Source: Stappia sp. TSB10P1A (GTDB lineage Bacteria; Pseudomonadota; Alphaproteobacteria; Rhizobiales; Stappiaceae). Taken from it: DNA of 64,000 nucleotides. Within the stretch, counting starts at the first letter, position 1. Each line of letters opens with the position of its first letter. Location: the NCBI RefSeq assembly GCF_900185725.1, contig NZ_FYAU01000018.1, positions 1 to 64,000 of the forward strand, in the 5' to 3' direction. Made by a program: the position numbers and the translations under genes. Below the pieces are notes generated by a model. The model saw only the letters and a list, made by a program, of their open reading frames with translations. It was not told where the DNA came from and did no database searches. This document shows, piece by piece, positions 16,233 to 26,533 of the stretch.

Positions 16233-18020
16233 TCAGCGTCCGGCCGCATAGGCCTGCATCAGCCGCGGCGTTGCGGCCGCGCGCAGCAACCCGTCCGGAT
16301 CGCGGCGGGCTGCCGTCAGCCGGCCGATCGACCAGCTTGGTGCCACATCCAGCGAATGGCCGCGCGCCCGCAAGGCGTCGAGCACCGGCCGGCCGAAGCT
16401 CTCCTCTACCATGATATGGCCCGGCTGGCGCTGGCGCGGGTAGAAGGACGCCGGAAAGTGGGTGGTGTGGAACAGCGGCTGATCGATCGCCTCCTGCAGG
16501 TTGAGGTCGTGATGGGCGAGGCGCAGGAACAGCGACAACTGCCACTGGTCCTGCTGGTCGCCGCCGGGCGTGCCGAAGGCGAGCGTCGGCACGCCGTGCT
16601 TCAGGGCAAGGCTCGGGGTCAGTGTGGTGCGCGGCCGCTTGCCCGGTGCCAGCGACGTCGGCAGCCCTTCCTCCAGCAGGAACATCTGGGCGCGCGAGTT
16701 GAGACAGAAGCCGAGTGCCGGGATGACCGGCGAGGATTGCAGCCAGCCGCCCGACGGGGTGGCGGACACCATGTTGCCCCAGCGGTCGATGACGTCGATA
16801 TGCACCGTGTCGCCGCGTTTTTCCGACAGATGCGCCATGGTCGGCTCGTAGACGCCGGTCGCCGAGGTGCCGAGCCCCTCGATCACCTGTATCGCCTTTT
16901 GCACCTGCGCTTCGTAGCCCGGCACGATGCCGGGGCGCAGGTCGAAGGAGGCGGTTTCGCCGATCAGCGCCCGCCGGCCGGCATTGTAGGTGTCCGACAA
17001 CAGATGCGCCATCGGCACGTCGGTGAAGGCAGGGTCTCCGTAATAGACCTCGCGGTCGGCATAGGCGAGCTTCATCGCCTCGGCGACCAGATGCACGAAG
17101 TCGGCGCCGACCGGATCAACCTCGCCGATGGCTGTCCCCTTGAGCAGGGCGAGGGCCTGCAGCAGCACCGGTCCCTGGCCCCAGGGGCCGGTCTTGGCAA
17201 CGGTCCACTCGTGATAGTCGTAGGTGAACGGCGCTTCCGTGGTTGCGCGCCAGCCCGCAAGGTCGTCGGCGGTCAATACACCCCTGTGCCTCGTGCCGCT
17301 GGCGTCCATCGCCTCGGTCTTGTCGACGAACGCGGCGATCTCCTCGGCGATGAAGCCGCCATAGAAGCAATCGCGCGCCGCCTCGATCTGCGCCTCGCGG
17401 CCGCTCTTCGTCTCCGCTTCCCTCAGCAGCCGCTCCCAGGTGTCTGCAAGGGCCGGATTGCAGAACAGTTCGTCCGTCGCCGGCGCCCTGCCGCCCGGAC
17501 ACCAGGTGGTATGCGAGGTCGGCCATTCCTTCTCGAAGAAGCCGGCTAGGCCGGCGATGGTGGCGGAGACGCGCGCCAGCATCGGATGACCGCTGCGCGC
17601 ATAGTGGATCGCCGGCTCCAGGATGTCGCGCAGCGGCAGCCGCCCATGGTCGCGCAGCATCAGCATCCAGCCGTCGAAGGCGCCGGGAATGACGGTCGCC
17701 AGCAGCCCGTCGCCGGGGATCAGCGACAGGCCTTCGCGGCGATAGTGGTCGATGGTCGCGCCTGCCGGCGCCGGACCTTGCGCGCAGATCACCTCCATCT
17801 TGCCGCTTGTCGCATCGTGCAGGATCACCGGCAGGTCGCCGCCGGGGCCGTTGAGATGCGGTTCGACGACCTGCAGCACGAAGCCGGTTGCGGCCGCCGC
17901 GTCGAAGGCATTGCCGCCCTTTTCCAGAATGCTCATGCCGACGGCGGTGGCGATCCAATGGGTCGAGGTGACGACGCCGAACGTGCCCCGGATTTCCGGT
18001 CTGGTGGTGAAGGTGGACAT
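16233..18020 (-). CDS. ggt: Gamma-glutamyltransferase-family enzyme (Ntn hydrolase), probably cytoplasmic
   Basis: This 595-residue protein has the family's N-terminal blocks (GGNAFDAAAATGFVLQVVEPHLNGPGG in part) and the autocleavage site at GDTVHIDV, where the threonine would become the nucleophile. Substrate-pocket loops near PSGGWLQSSP and LTPSLALKHG follow. Unlike typical periplasmic GGTs it starts MSTFTTRPEIRG with no signal peptide, so it probably acts on imported substrate in the cytoplasm. It is encoded 49 bases after the Dpp-type permease and before DUF1028. Gamma-glutamyl peptides, cephalosporin-like acyl amides or related N-acyl compounds are possible substrates. Confidence 0.9.
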   Translation of the reverse strand: MSTFTTRPEIRGTFGVVTSTHWIATAVGMSILEKGGNAFDAAAATGFVLQVVEPHLNGPGGDLPVILHDATSGKMEVICAQGPAPAGATIDHYRREGLSLIPGDGLLATVIPGAFDGWMLMLRDHGRLPLRDILEPAIHYARSGHPMLARVSATIAGLAGFFEKEWPTSHTTWCPGGRAPATDELFCNPALADTWERLLREAETKSGREAQIEAARDCFYGGFIAEEIAAFVDKTEAMDASGTRHRGVLTADDLAGWRATTEAPFTYDYHEWTVAKTGPWGQGPVLLQALALLKGTAIGEVDPVGADFVHLVAEAMKLAYADREVYYGDPAFTDVPMAHLLSDTYNAGRRALIGETASFDLRPGIVPGYEAQVQKAIQVIEGLGTSATGVYEPTMAHLSEKRGDTVHIDVIDRWGNMVSATPSGGWLQSSPVIPALGFCLNSRAQMFLLEEGLPTSLAPGKRPRTTLTPSLALKHGVPTLAFGTPGGDQQDQWQLSLFLRLAHHDLNLQEAIDQPLFHTTHFPASFYPRQRQPGHIMVEESFGRPVLDALRARGHSLDVAPSWSIGRLTAARRDPDGLLRAAATPRLMQAYAAGR

Positions 18021-18069
18021 CCGATCTCCCTTGGGGGTTTTCCGTTTTGGTGCCGGGCCGAAGCTCGGG

Positions 18070-18954
18070 TCAGCTCTCGCGCGGGTCGAGCGCGTCGCGC
18101 AACCCGTCGCCGAGCAGGTTGAAGCCGAGGACGACGAGGAAGATGGCGGCGCCCGGCCACCACGCCATCCACGGCGCCTGGGTCATGAAATTCTTGGCGA
18201 CGTTCAGCATCGACCCCCAACTCGGGTCTGGGGGCTGCTGGCCGAGACCGAGGAAGGACAGGCTCGCCTCGGCGATGATGGCGGTCGCGACAGTCAGCGT
18301 CGCCTGCACCAGCACCGGCGCGAAGACGTTCGGCAGGATGTAGCGCCACATGATCGCAATATCGGAAAGGCCGATGGCCCTCGCGCCCTCCACATAGTCC
18401 TCCGTCTTGACCGACAGCACCTGACCTCGGGTTAGGCGGATGAAGATCGGCGTTGCCGACAGGCCGATGGCAATCATCGCATTGGTCAGGCTGGGCCCGA
18501 GAAAGGCGGCAAGCGCGATGGCAAGGATCAGGAACGGCGTCGCCAGCAGCGCGTCGGTGATGCGCGAGATGATCTGGTCGGTCCAGCCGCCGAAATAGCC
18601 GGAGAGGAGGCCGAAGGGCACGCCGACAGCGACTGCGAGCAGTACCGAGACGACGCCTGCGAGGAGCGAGGCGCGGGCGCCCCAGATCATGCGCGACAGG
18701 AGATCGCGGCCGATTTCGTCGCTGCCGAGCCAATAGAGCTCGGACGGCGGCTTGCGGATCGCCGACCAGCTCGTGGCAGCCGGGTCGGCGATCGGCAGGA
18801 TCGGCGCCAGCACGGCGATGGCGACGAAGAAGGCGACCAGTACGAAGCCGAACAGGGCACTCCTGTTGCGCTTCAGCTTCTTCCAGGCGCGGCTGCTGCC
18901 GCGTGCGGGCAGGTCGCCGTCATCGGTTCCGGTGAGCAGGGCGGGCGCGGTCAC
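18070..18954 (-). CDS. dppC: Dipeptide/oligopeptide ABC importer permease (DppC-like)
   Basis: This 294-residue permease has an N-terminal extension of about 40 residues, a first transmembrane helix (ALFGFVLVAFFVAIAVLAPIL) and the binding-protein-dependent transport domain. The EAA-type loop appears as VEGARAIGLSDIAIMWRYILPN. The start is a GTG at 18954 that overlaps the dppB stop (GTGA at 18951-18954). It pairs with DppB in the membrane. Confidence 0.92.
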   Translation of the reverse strand: MTAPALLTGTDDGDLPARGSSRAWKKLKRNRSALFGFVLVAFFVAIAVLAPILPIADPAATSWSAIRKPPSELYWLGSDEIGRDLLSRMIWGARASLLAGVVSVLLAVAVGVPFGLLSGYFGGWTDQIISRITDALLATPFLILAIALAAFLGPSLTNAMIAIGLSATPIFIRLTRGQVLSVKTEDYVEGARAIGLSDIAIMWRYILPNVFAPVLVQATLTVATAIIAEASLSFLGLGQQPPDPSWGSMLNVAKNFMTQAPWMAWWPGAAIFLVVLGFNLLGDGLRDALDPRES

Positions 18955-19898
18955 AGCGTTGCCCTCATGCGCGGGTTGAGCAGGAAGTAGAGCACGTCGG
19001 CGATGAGGTTCATCAGGATGAAGCCGGCGGCGGTGCACAGGACGACGCCCTGCACGACCGCGTAATCGCGGGTAAAGACCGCGTCGACGATCAGCTTGCC
19101 GAAGCCGGGAATGGTGAAGATCTGTTCCGTCAGCACCGCGCCGGCCAGCAACTCGCCGAACAGCAGCGCGCCGAGGGTGACGATGGGCAGCAGCGCGTTG
19201 CGGAAGGCGTGCTTGAGGATGACGATCCGCTCGCCCAGCCCCTTGGCGCGGGCGGTGCGCACATAGTCGGCCTTGAGTACGCCGAGCATGGCCGAGCGCG
19301 TGTGGCGCATCAAGGTGGCGGCGAGAGCCGTGCCCAGCACGAAGGCCGGCATGATCATGGTCTGGAACGAGCGCACCGGATCCTGGAACGGCGAGGTGTA
19401 GCCGGAGGCGGGCAGCCAGCCCAGTTCCACGGACACCAGCAGGATCAGCATGATGCCAAGCCAGAAATTCGGGATCGACAGGCCCGACAGGGCGACGAAA
19501 TTGGCGATGTAGTCGATGGGGCCGCCTTTCTTCACTGCCGACAGGATGCCGGCGGGAATGCCGATCGCCATTGCGATGATCATCGCCATCACCGCGAGCT
19601 GGATGGTGACCGGCAGCTTGTCGAGGATGAGTTGCAGCACCGGCTGGTTGGTGCGCAGGGAGACGCCGAGGTCGCCCTGCACGAGGCCGCCGAGCCAGTA
19701 GGCATATTGGTAGAGGATCGGATCGTTCAGCCGGTATTTCTCGCGAATGAAGGCAAGCACCTCCGGATTGCGGTCCTCTCCGGCAAGGACCAGGGCCGGA
19801 TCGCCCGGAAGCAGCTTTTGCAGCGTGAACACGAAGACCGACACCAGCAACAGGGTCGGGATCGCGATCAGCAGGCGTCTGGCGATGAAGGTCAGCAT
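18951..19898 (-). CDS. dppB: Dipeptide/oligopeptide ABC importer permease (DppB-like)
   Basis: This 315-residue permease shows the family N-terminus (FIARRLLIAIPTLLLVSVFVF), the ATPase-coupling loop YVRTARAKGLGERIVILKHAFRNALLP and the final FILMNLIADVLYFLLNPRMR. It lies 59 bases downstream of the binding-protein gene, separated by a strong hairpin, and overlaps dppC. Confidence 0.94.
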   Translation of the reverse strand: MLTFIARRLLIAIPTLLLVSVFVFTLQKLLPGDPALVLAGEDRNPEVLAFIREKYRLNDPILYQYAYWLGGLVQGDLGVSLRTNQPVLQLILDKLPVTIQLAVMAMIIAMAIGIPAGILSAVKKGGPIDYIANFVALSGLSIPNFWLGIMLILLVSVELGWLPASGYTSPFQDPVRSFQTMIMPAFVLGTALAATLMRHTRSAMLGVLKADYVRTARAKGLGERIVILKHAFRNALLPIVTLGALLFGELLAGAVLTEQIFTIPGFGKLIVDAVFTRDYAVVQGVVLCTAAGFILMNLIADVLYFLLNPRMRATL

Positions 19899-19919
19899 GA
19901 ACGGGCCATATCCGTAAGG

Positions 19920-19949
19920 CTGCGGGACCCGGCAGTCCGGGCCCCGCAG
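19920..19949 (-). terminator. Intra-operon hairpin between dppA and dppB
   Basis: Outer arms CTGCGGG (19920-19926) and CCCGCAG (19943-19949) enclose inner arms CCCGG and CCGGG. It lies between the binding-protein stop and the permease start with no T-run. Such hairpins typically protect binding-protein mRNA or lower permease expression. Confidence 0.55.
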
Positions 19950-19957
19950 GGGTTACA

Positions 19958-21475
19958 TCAGGATTTGAACTTGACGTCCTGCAGGCGGATCATGCCGTCC
20001 GGAAAGGGAACAAAGCCTTCGACCTTGCCGTCCAGCGCCCAGATCCAGGTCTGGTGATAGAGGTAGATGATCGGCAGATCCTGCGAGAGGATCTTGAGGG
20101 CCGCGTCATAGCTCTCCTTGCGAACCGCGATGTCGTTGCTGGTACGCGCCTTGTCGAGCAGCGCATCGACCTCCGGATTGCAATATTTGCTGTCGTTGAT
20201 GCCGCCATTGCAGGTGAGGAACTGGTGGATGTTGCCGTCCGGGTCGGTGCGACCCGACCAGCCCACCTGGCTTGCCTGATAGTTGCCGGCGGTCTGGTCG
20301 GCGAGCAGACTGGCGAATTCCATCGACTTCAGCCTGACGATGAAGCCGGCCTCGGTGGCCATCGACTGCACCACCTGCATCAACTGGGTCTGGACGGGGT
20401 TGTTGGCGACCTGCACTTCCAGCTCGAAGGTCTCGTGGCCGGCCTCCTTCATCAGCTCCTTGGCCTTGGCGATGTCCCGCGTCGGGATCGGCACCTCCTT
20501 GTCGTACCAGGGGCTCGTCGGCGGGAAGGGCTGGTTGCCGGGCGCGAAGACGCCCTCGAACACGACCTGGTTGATCGCGTCGCGGTCGAGCGTCAGTTCG
20601 AAGGCCTGGCGCAACCTCGGATCATTGCCGAAGGGGTTGTCGCCGCGCTCGCCATTGCCGATGTTGATGGTGATGCCCTGATAGCCGAGGCTGACCGCGT
20701 CGGCATAGACGAGGCGGGAATCGGCCTTCACCGAGGCGGCGTCGGTGGCCGCCAGCCGTTCCAGCATGTCGAGATCGCCCGAACGCAGGTTGGCGAGGCG
20801 CACGGTCGTGTCGGGGATCGGCAGGAAGGTGACGCTGTCGAAGTGGATCGCGTCGGCGTTCCAGTAGTCGGCAAATCGCGTCAGCACGATGCGGTCCTGC
20901 TGAATGCGCTCCTTGAAGACGAAGGGGCCGGAGCACACCGGGTTGGCACCGAAATCGGCGCCGGCGGCAGACGCTGCGCTCGGCGAGATCATCATGCCGG
21001 CCCGGTCGGAGAGCTGGGCGAGCAGCGTCGCGTCGGGCTCGTTGACGGTGATCGCCACTTGCATCGGGCCGGTCACCTCGACGCTTTCGATGGACTGGAC
21101 CTCGCTCTTGCGGCGGCTTTCCGGCAGGGTTTTCGACCGCTCGATATTGGCTTTCACGGCCTGCGCGTCAAAGGGCGTGCCGTCATGGAAGACGACCCCT
21201 TCGCGCAGGTCCATGGTCAGCACCTTGCCGTCTTCAGACCATGACCATGCGGTCGCCAGCATCGGCACGATCTCGAGCTCCGGCGTGATGTCGACCAGCT
21301 TGTCGCAAAGCGAGGCATAGACGATACGGCCGACAAAGGTGCGGGACTGATCCGGATCGAGAACGTCCGGATCCTCCTGGAGACCGATCCGCAGGTCGGC
21401 GGCGGCGGCCGGCAGCGCGACAAGGGCGCTGGCACTCAGCAGCAAGGCTGCAAGAAGACTCTGTCGCATTCTCAA
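19958..21475 (-). CDS. dppA: Peptide-type ABC importer substrate-binding protein (SBP_bac_5)
   Basis: This 505-residue periplasmic binding protein has a signal peptide (MRMRQSLLAALLLSASALVALPAAAA). The family-5 architecture is seen in LRIGLQEDPDVLDPDQSRT, LREGVVFHDGTPFDAQAV and the C-terminal LPIIYLYHQTWIWAL. It delivers peptides or similar solutes to DppBCDF. It follows dppF by 27 bases. Confidence 0.94.
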   Translation of the reverse strand: MRMRQSLLAALLLSASALVALPAAAADLRIGLQEDPDVLDPDQSRTFVGRIVYASLCDKLVDITPELEIVPMLATAWSWSEDGKVLTMDLREGVVFHDGTPFDAQAVKANIERSKTLPESRRKSEVQSIESVEVTGPMQVAITVNEPDATLLAQLSDRAGMMISPSAASAAGADFGANPVCSGPFVFKERIQQDRIVLTRFADYWNADAIHFDSVTFLPIPDTTVRLANLRSGDLDMLERLAATDAASVKADSRLVYADAVSLGYQGITINIGNGERGDNPFGNDPRLRQAFELTLDRDAINQVVFEGVFAPGNQPFPPTSPWYDKEVPIPTRDIAKAKELMKEAGHETFELEVQVANNPVQTQLMQVVQSMATEAGFIVRLKSMEFASLLADQTAGNYQASQVGWSGRTDPDGNIHQFLTCNGGINDSKYCNPEVDALLDKARTSNDIAVRKESYDAALKILSQDLPIIYLYHQTWIWALDGKVEGFVPFPDGMIRLQDVKFKS

Positions 21476-21502
21476 GGCTCCTCTGGTCAGGTTCTTTTGT
21501 TT

Positions 21503-22596
21503 TCAGGTTGCGGGACGGGAGTTCTGCTGGCGTTCGCTTCTGTCCCGGTAAAGCGAAAGGCGATGACGGGCGGCCTGCGAGGCCTCCGGTTCGATGAGTG
21601 CAGCCTGACCCTCGGCCGCCATCCGCTGCCAGTGGTGGCAGGCGACGTGGCGGCCGGGCTCGACTTCCTGCAGCGGCGGGTGGACGGTCGAGCAGCGGCC
21701 ATCGGCAAGCGGGCAGCGGGTGTGGAAGCGGCAGCCGGGCGGCGGAGCGAGCGGCGAGGGCACGTCGCCGGCAAGCTGCACCGCCGCCTTGCGCGCCCGT
21801 GGGCTGGGGATCGGGATCGCCTGCATCAAGGCGCGGGTATAGGGATGGCGCGGTGCGGCGTAGACGGCGTCCGTCTCGCCCTGCTCGACGATCTCGCCGA
21901 GATACATCACGGCCACCCGGTCGCTCATGTGGCGGATCACGGCAAGGTCATGGGCGATCAGCACCAGGGTCAGGTCATATTCTTGCTTCAGATCCTCCAG
22001 CAGGTTGATCACTTGGGCCTGGATCGACACGTCGAGCGCGGAGACCGGCTCATCCCCGATCAGCACCTTGGGGCCGGAGGCGAGCGCCCTGGCAATGCCG
22101 ATGCGCTGGCGCTGGCCGCCGGAAAACTCGTGCGGGTAGCGGTCGGCGAATTCCGCCCTCAGCCCGACCCGGGTCAGCAGGCGGGAGACTTCGGCGCGGC
22201 ACCAGGCGGCATCTCCTAGGCCGTGGACGCGCATCGGCTCCCCGATGATGGCACCGACGCTCATGCGCGGGTTGAGCGAGGAGAAGGGGTCCTGGAAGAT
22301 GAATTGCAGGTCCTTGCGCAGGCGCCGCATCTCGCCTTTCGGCAGGGCGGCGATGTCGCGTCCGCCATAGAACACCTCGCCCTCGCTCGGCTCGATCAGC
22401 CGCAGCAGCAGCCGGGCGAGGGTGGACTTGCCGCAGCCGCTCTCGCCGACCACCGCCAGCGTCTCGCCGCGACGGACCTTCAGCGACACGCCATCGACGG
22501 CCCGCACGCTCTGGCGCTCGCCGAAGAGCTTCCATCCGACAGGGAACCGCTTGGCGAGGCCCCGCGCTTCGAGGATCACATCGTGTCTCTCACCGC

Positions 22597-22600
<4 letters not shown>
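21503..22600 (-). CDS. dppF: Peptide-type ABC importer ATPase (DppF-like)
   Basis: This 365-residue ATPase shows Walker [10 protein letters not shown], the signature [15 protein letters not shown] and Walker [13 protein letters not shown]. The oligopeptide-transporter C-terminal domain has cysteines ([20 protein letters not shown]) that resemble the iron-sulfur site of some Dpp ATPases. A basic tail of about 50 residues extends beyond it. The ATG at 22600 overlaps the dppD stop by ATGA. Confidence 0.93.
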
Positions 22601-23611
<1,011 letters not shown>

Positions 23612-23622
<11 letters not shown>

Positions 23623-24325
23623 CTGCGTGCCCCTCGACGGTCTGCAGCATCAGGCGTTCCTGCAGGCTGAGCAGGTGCTTGCGCATGGTTCGCTCGGCGG
23701 CGACCGGGTCGCGGCGCTCCAGCGCGTCCACCAGTTCCTCATGCTGGGAATGGTAGAGACGTTGCGAGCTCGGCGTGCGCAGCGCCTCGCGTACATGGCG
23801 CCAGTTCTCGTCCTGGCGGACCCGGTCGACCACATCGAACAGGGCGAGGAACAGGGTGTTGCCGGCGGCCATGGCAACGGCACGGTGCAGTGAGCTGTCC
23901 CACAGCTCGCGGCTGTCCATGTCGGTTGCCCTGGCGACCTTGTCGGAGATCTCGCGCATGCGGGCAATGTCGGCGGGAGTGGCGCGGAGTGCGGCGAGGC
24001 GGGCCAGCGCCGGCTCGATGCGCAGCCGCACCTCCATCACCTCGAACATGTTGCTCATTTCGGGCAGATAGCGGATGCGGCTCTCGGTGCCGCTGCGGGC
24101 GGTGGAGATGAATGTGCCGGCCCCCTGGCGGCGCCAGATCCGCCCCTCCGCTTCCAGCACGTCGAGCGCGCGACGCACGGCGCGGCGGCCGACGCCGATC
24201 TGTTCGGCCAGTTCACGCTCCGTCGGCAATTGGTCGCGTGCTTCCCGCTCCAACTGGTCGACGATGATGCGCAGCCGTTCCAGCGCCAGGCTGGAATTGC
24301 GCTGTGTCTGAGTTTCGTCTGTCAC
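23612..24325 (-). CDS. GntR-family (FCD-type) regulator of the peptide-uptake operon
   Basis: This 237-residue regulator has a winged helix at about residues 10-75 (LPTERELAEQIGVGRRAVRRALDVL in part) and a C-terminal FCD domain with HRAVAMAAGNTLFLALFDVV. It is the first gene of the minus-strand dpp-ggt operon, so it probably regulates that operon including itself. Candidate operators with ATTGGTTC half-sites lie just upstream at 24358 and 24505. Confidence 0.9.
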
Positions 24326-24357
24326 GGAAGCCGCGTTCGCCTCGTACCTTTTTGTTT

Positions 24358-24374
24358 ATTGGTTCCATTATTGG
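24358..24374. promoter_or_regulatory. Candidate GntR half-sites next to the regulator start
   Basis: ATTGGTTCC (24358-24366) is followed directly by ATTATTGG (24367-24374), 33 bases before the regulator's ATG on the minus strand. The first half-site is identical to the arm of the palindrome at 24505-24525. Confidence 0.45.
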
Positions 24375-24504
24375 CGCGAAATCTCGGGCCTGGCAAGCCG
24401 GTGCCGCTGGGTCTGTTCGCACTGCTCTCAGAGTGAGCGGTGCTGCCTCCATCCAGGTCACTTCAGAGGTGATCTGCCGAAAGAACGGGCGTGTTCTGCC
24501 CTCG

Positions 24505-24525
24505 AACCAATCACTTATTGGTTCG
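24505..24525. promoter_or_regulatory. Palindrome GAACCAAT-N5-ATTGGTTC, candidate GntR operator
   Basis: Perfect 8-bp arms with a 5-bp spacer (CACTT) lie in the divergent region between the GntR gene and the MOSC gene. The same half-site recurs at 24358. The position allows control of both directions. The rest of the 24326-24628 interval shows nothing else recognisable. Confidence 0.6.
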
Positions 24526-24628
24526 GTTGTTGTTGGCTCTGTGGGCGGCGGTGCGGCAGTCGGCGGCTTGTGAGGGGGCGCGCGCGCCCATATGGTGGCG
24601 CTTCCTGTTTTTCCGACCGGAGTTTCCC

Positions 24629-25318
24629 ATGCAGATGAGCGTATCCGTCAGCGGCCTCTATATCGGCAAGGCGCGTCAGCGATGGGACGGCAAGCCGCCC
24701 TCGGCCATCGGCAAGCTGCCGGTGACGGACGGGCTCGATGTCGGGCTCGAGGGGCTCGCGGGGGACGAGCAGGCCGACCGCAGCGTGCATGGCGGGCCGG
24801 AGAAGGCTCTGCACCACTATCCGGCCGACCACTATGCCTATTGGGCCGCGCGATGGCCCGAACATGCCGGGCGACTTGTCGCCGGCGGTTTCGGCGAGAA
24901 TGTCTCGACGGTCGGGGTGACCGAGGCCGATGTCTGCCTTGGCGACCGGTTCCGTATCGGTACCGCCTTGGTGGAGATCTGCCAGGGCCGCCAACCCTGC
25001 TGGAAGCTGCCGGCCCATACCGGCATCGACGAGATGGCGGTCGCCATGCAGAAGAGCGGGCGGACCGGTTGGTACTACCGGGTTATCGAGGAAGGCCGGA
25101 TCGCGGTCGGCGACACGATGGAACTGGAGGCGCGTCCGCTGCCGGACTGGCCGCTCGACAGGATCGTCGCCGCCCGCTTCGATCCGCGTCTCGACCCGGC
25201 GATCGCCGCGGCCATCGCGGCGTTGCCGCCGCTCTCCGCGTCCTGGCGCGCGTCGTTCGGGAAAAAGTCGCAAGGCAGCTTTTCCGAGGATACCACGGCT
25301 CGCCTCAAGGGCGCATGA
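24629..25318 (+). CDS. MOSC domain protein (YiiM-like)
   Basis: This 229-residue protein has a MOSC domain: the GLAGDEQADRSVHGGPEKALHHYP region (in two blocks), GGFGENVST, and the conserved cysteine in GRQPCWKLPAH. A C-terminal helical segment resembles the 3-alpha domain of YiiM/YuaD types. These proteins use molybdenum cofactor to reduce N-hydroxylated compounds. The ATG at 24629 has GGAG six bases upstream; a second ATG lies two codons later. It is transcribed away from the GntR-dpp operon. Confidence 0.9.
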   Translation: MQMSVSVSGLYIGKARQRWDGKPPSAIGKLPVTDGLDVGLEGLAGDEQADRSVHGGPEKALHHYPADHYAYWAARWPEHAGRLVAGGFGENVSTVGVTEADVCLGDRFRIGTALVEICQGRQPCWKLPAHTGIDEMAVAMQKSGRTGWYYRVIEEGRIAVGDTMELEARPLPDWPLDRIVAARFDPRLDPAIAAAIAALPPLSASWRASFGKKSQGSFSEDTTARLKGA

Positions 25319-25441
25319 CTCCTTGCCTGGGCATCGGACACGGGTGCCCTTCGTGTGTGGCTGTGGACGGGGCCCGCGATCGGGGACTTGCAGGAGCGTG
25401 ATCTCCTGCTAAACCTGATTGGCAATTCCCCGGAGGGGCCT

Positions 25442-26494
25442 TTGACGACGGAAGATATATCGCGCGTGCCGCATTCGGTGTTTTCGCTGGATGCGGTGCC
25501 GGTTGCCGAGCAGTTCGACGTCTGGCGCGAGAGCATCGGCTGCCTGTTCGAGGTGGACGTGCCGAAGGAGCACCGGGCCGAGGGCTTTCGCGCCGAACTC
25601 GACGCTCATGTCATCGGCGACCTGGCGATGGCGCGCACCCATACCCAGGCGCAGGAGTGGGCGCGTTCGTCCGCCACCATCGCCCGCGACGGCATGGATC
25701 ATCTGATGATCCAAATCTACGAGGCCGGGACGATGGAGTTCACCCATCGCGGCCGCGAGCAGGTGTTCGGCCAGGATGCGCTGGTGGTCTTCGATCTCGC
25801 TCAGGAGATGCGCTCGCGCACCAGCGACTTCACCAATCTGTCGCTGCTGCTGCCGCGGCCCTTGATCGAGCCCTTGCTGAAACAGGGCGGCGACCGGCAT
25901 ATGCAGATCATCTCGGCGCAGGGCAATCCGCTGGCCCGGCTCCTCGTCGACCATATGACGGCTCTGAAGTCGCTGGCCTCGGGGATGAGCCTGTCGCAAG
26001 CCACGGAAGCCAGTGCCGCGACCCTCGCGCTCACCGCCGCCTGCCTCAACGCGAGCAAGTCAGAGGATGGGCAGGGCGAGGCCGGCATCGCTTTCGCGCT
26101 GCTGGTGCGGGCACGCCAGCGCATCGCCGAACACCTGCGCGATCCGGACCTGTCGCCGGCGCGGGTAGCTCGCCTCTCCGGCGTCTCGCGCACCCGCCTC
26201 TATGAGATGTTCGAACCGTTCGGCGGTGTCCTTGCCTATATCCGCGAGCAGCGGCTGCGCCTTGCGCTGCGCATGCTGATCGACCATCGCTTCGCCGAGC
26301 AGCCGATTTCGGCGATCGCCGCCGACTGCGGCTTCGCCAATGACAGTGCCTTCTCGCGTGCCTTCCGCGCCCGCTTCGGCACGACGGCGCGCGACATGCG
26401 CGCGACCCCGGCATGGGCACATCGGCGCGGCCGCGAGTTCGACCGCGACCTCGACCGTCGCTACGAGGAGTGGATTCGCCTGATCAGCGCCTGA
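25442..26494 (+). CDS. AraC-family transcriptional regulator
   Basis: This 350-residue regulator has an N-terminal AraC-binding-like domain (FDVWRESIG at about residues 23-31 through DALVVFDLAQEM). Two C-terminal helix-turn-helix motifs follow: LSPARVARLSGVSRTRLYEMF and ISAIAADCGFANDSAFSRAFRARFG, each quoted in part. I chose the TTG at 25442 because CGGAGGGG lies right before it and no ATG suits. It stands alone; its target could be itself or the MOSC gene. Confidence 0.88.
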   Translation: MTTEDISRVPHSVFSLDAVPVAEQFDVWRESIGCLFEVDVPKEHRAEGFRAELDAHVIGDLAMARTHTQAQEWARSSATIARDGMDHLMIQIYEAGTMEFTHRGREQVFGQDALVVFDLAQEMRSRTSDFTNLSLLLPRPLIEPLLKQGGDRHMQIISAQGNPLARLLVDHMTALKSLASGMSLSQATEASAATLALTAACLNASKSEDGQGEAGIAFALLVRARQRIAEHLRDPDLSPARVARLSGVSRTRLYEMFEPFGGVLAYIREQRLRLALRMLIDHRFAEQPISAIAADCGFANDSAFSRAFRARFGTTARDMRATPAWAHRRGREFDRDLDRRYEEWIRLISA

Positions 26495-26533
26495 GGTGCA
26501 GGCGAGACCGAGGCCTCGCCTGTCTCTTTCGCG

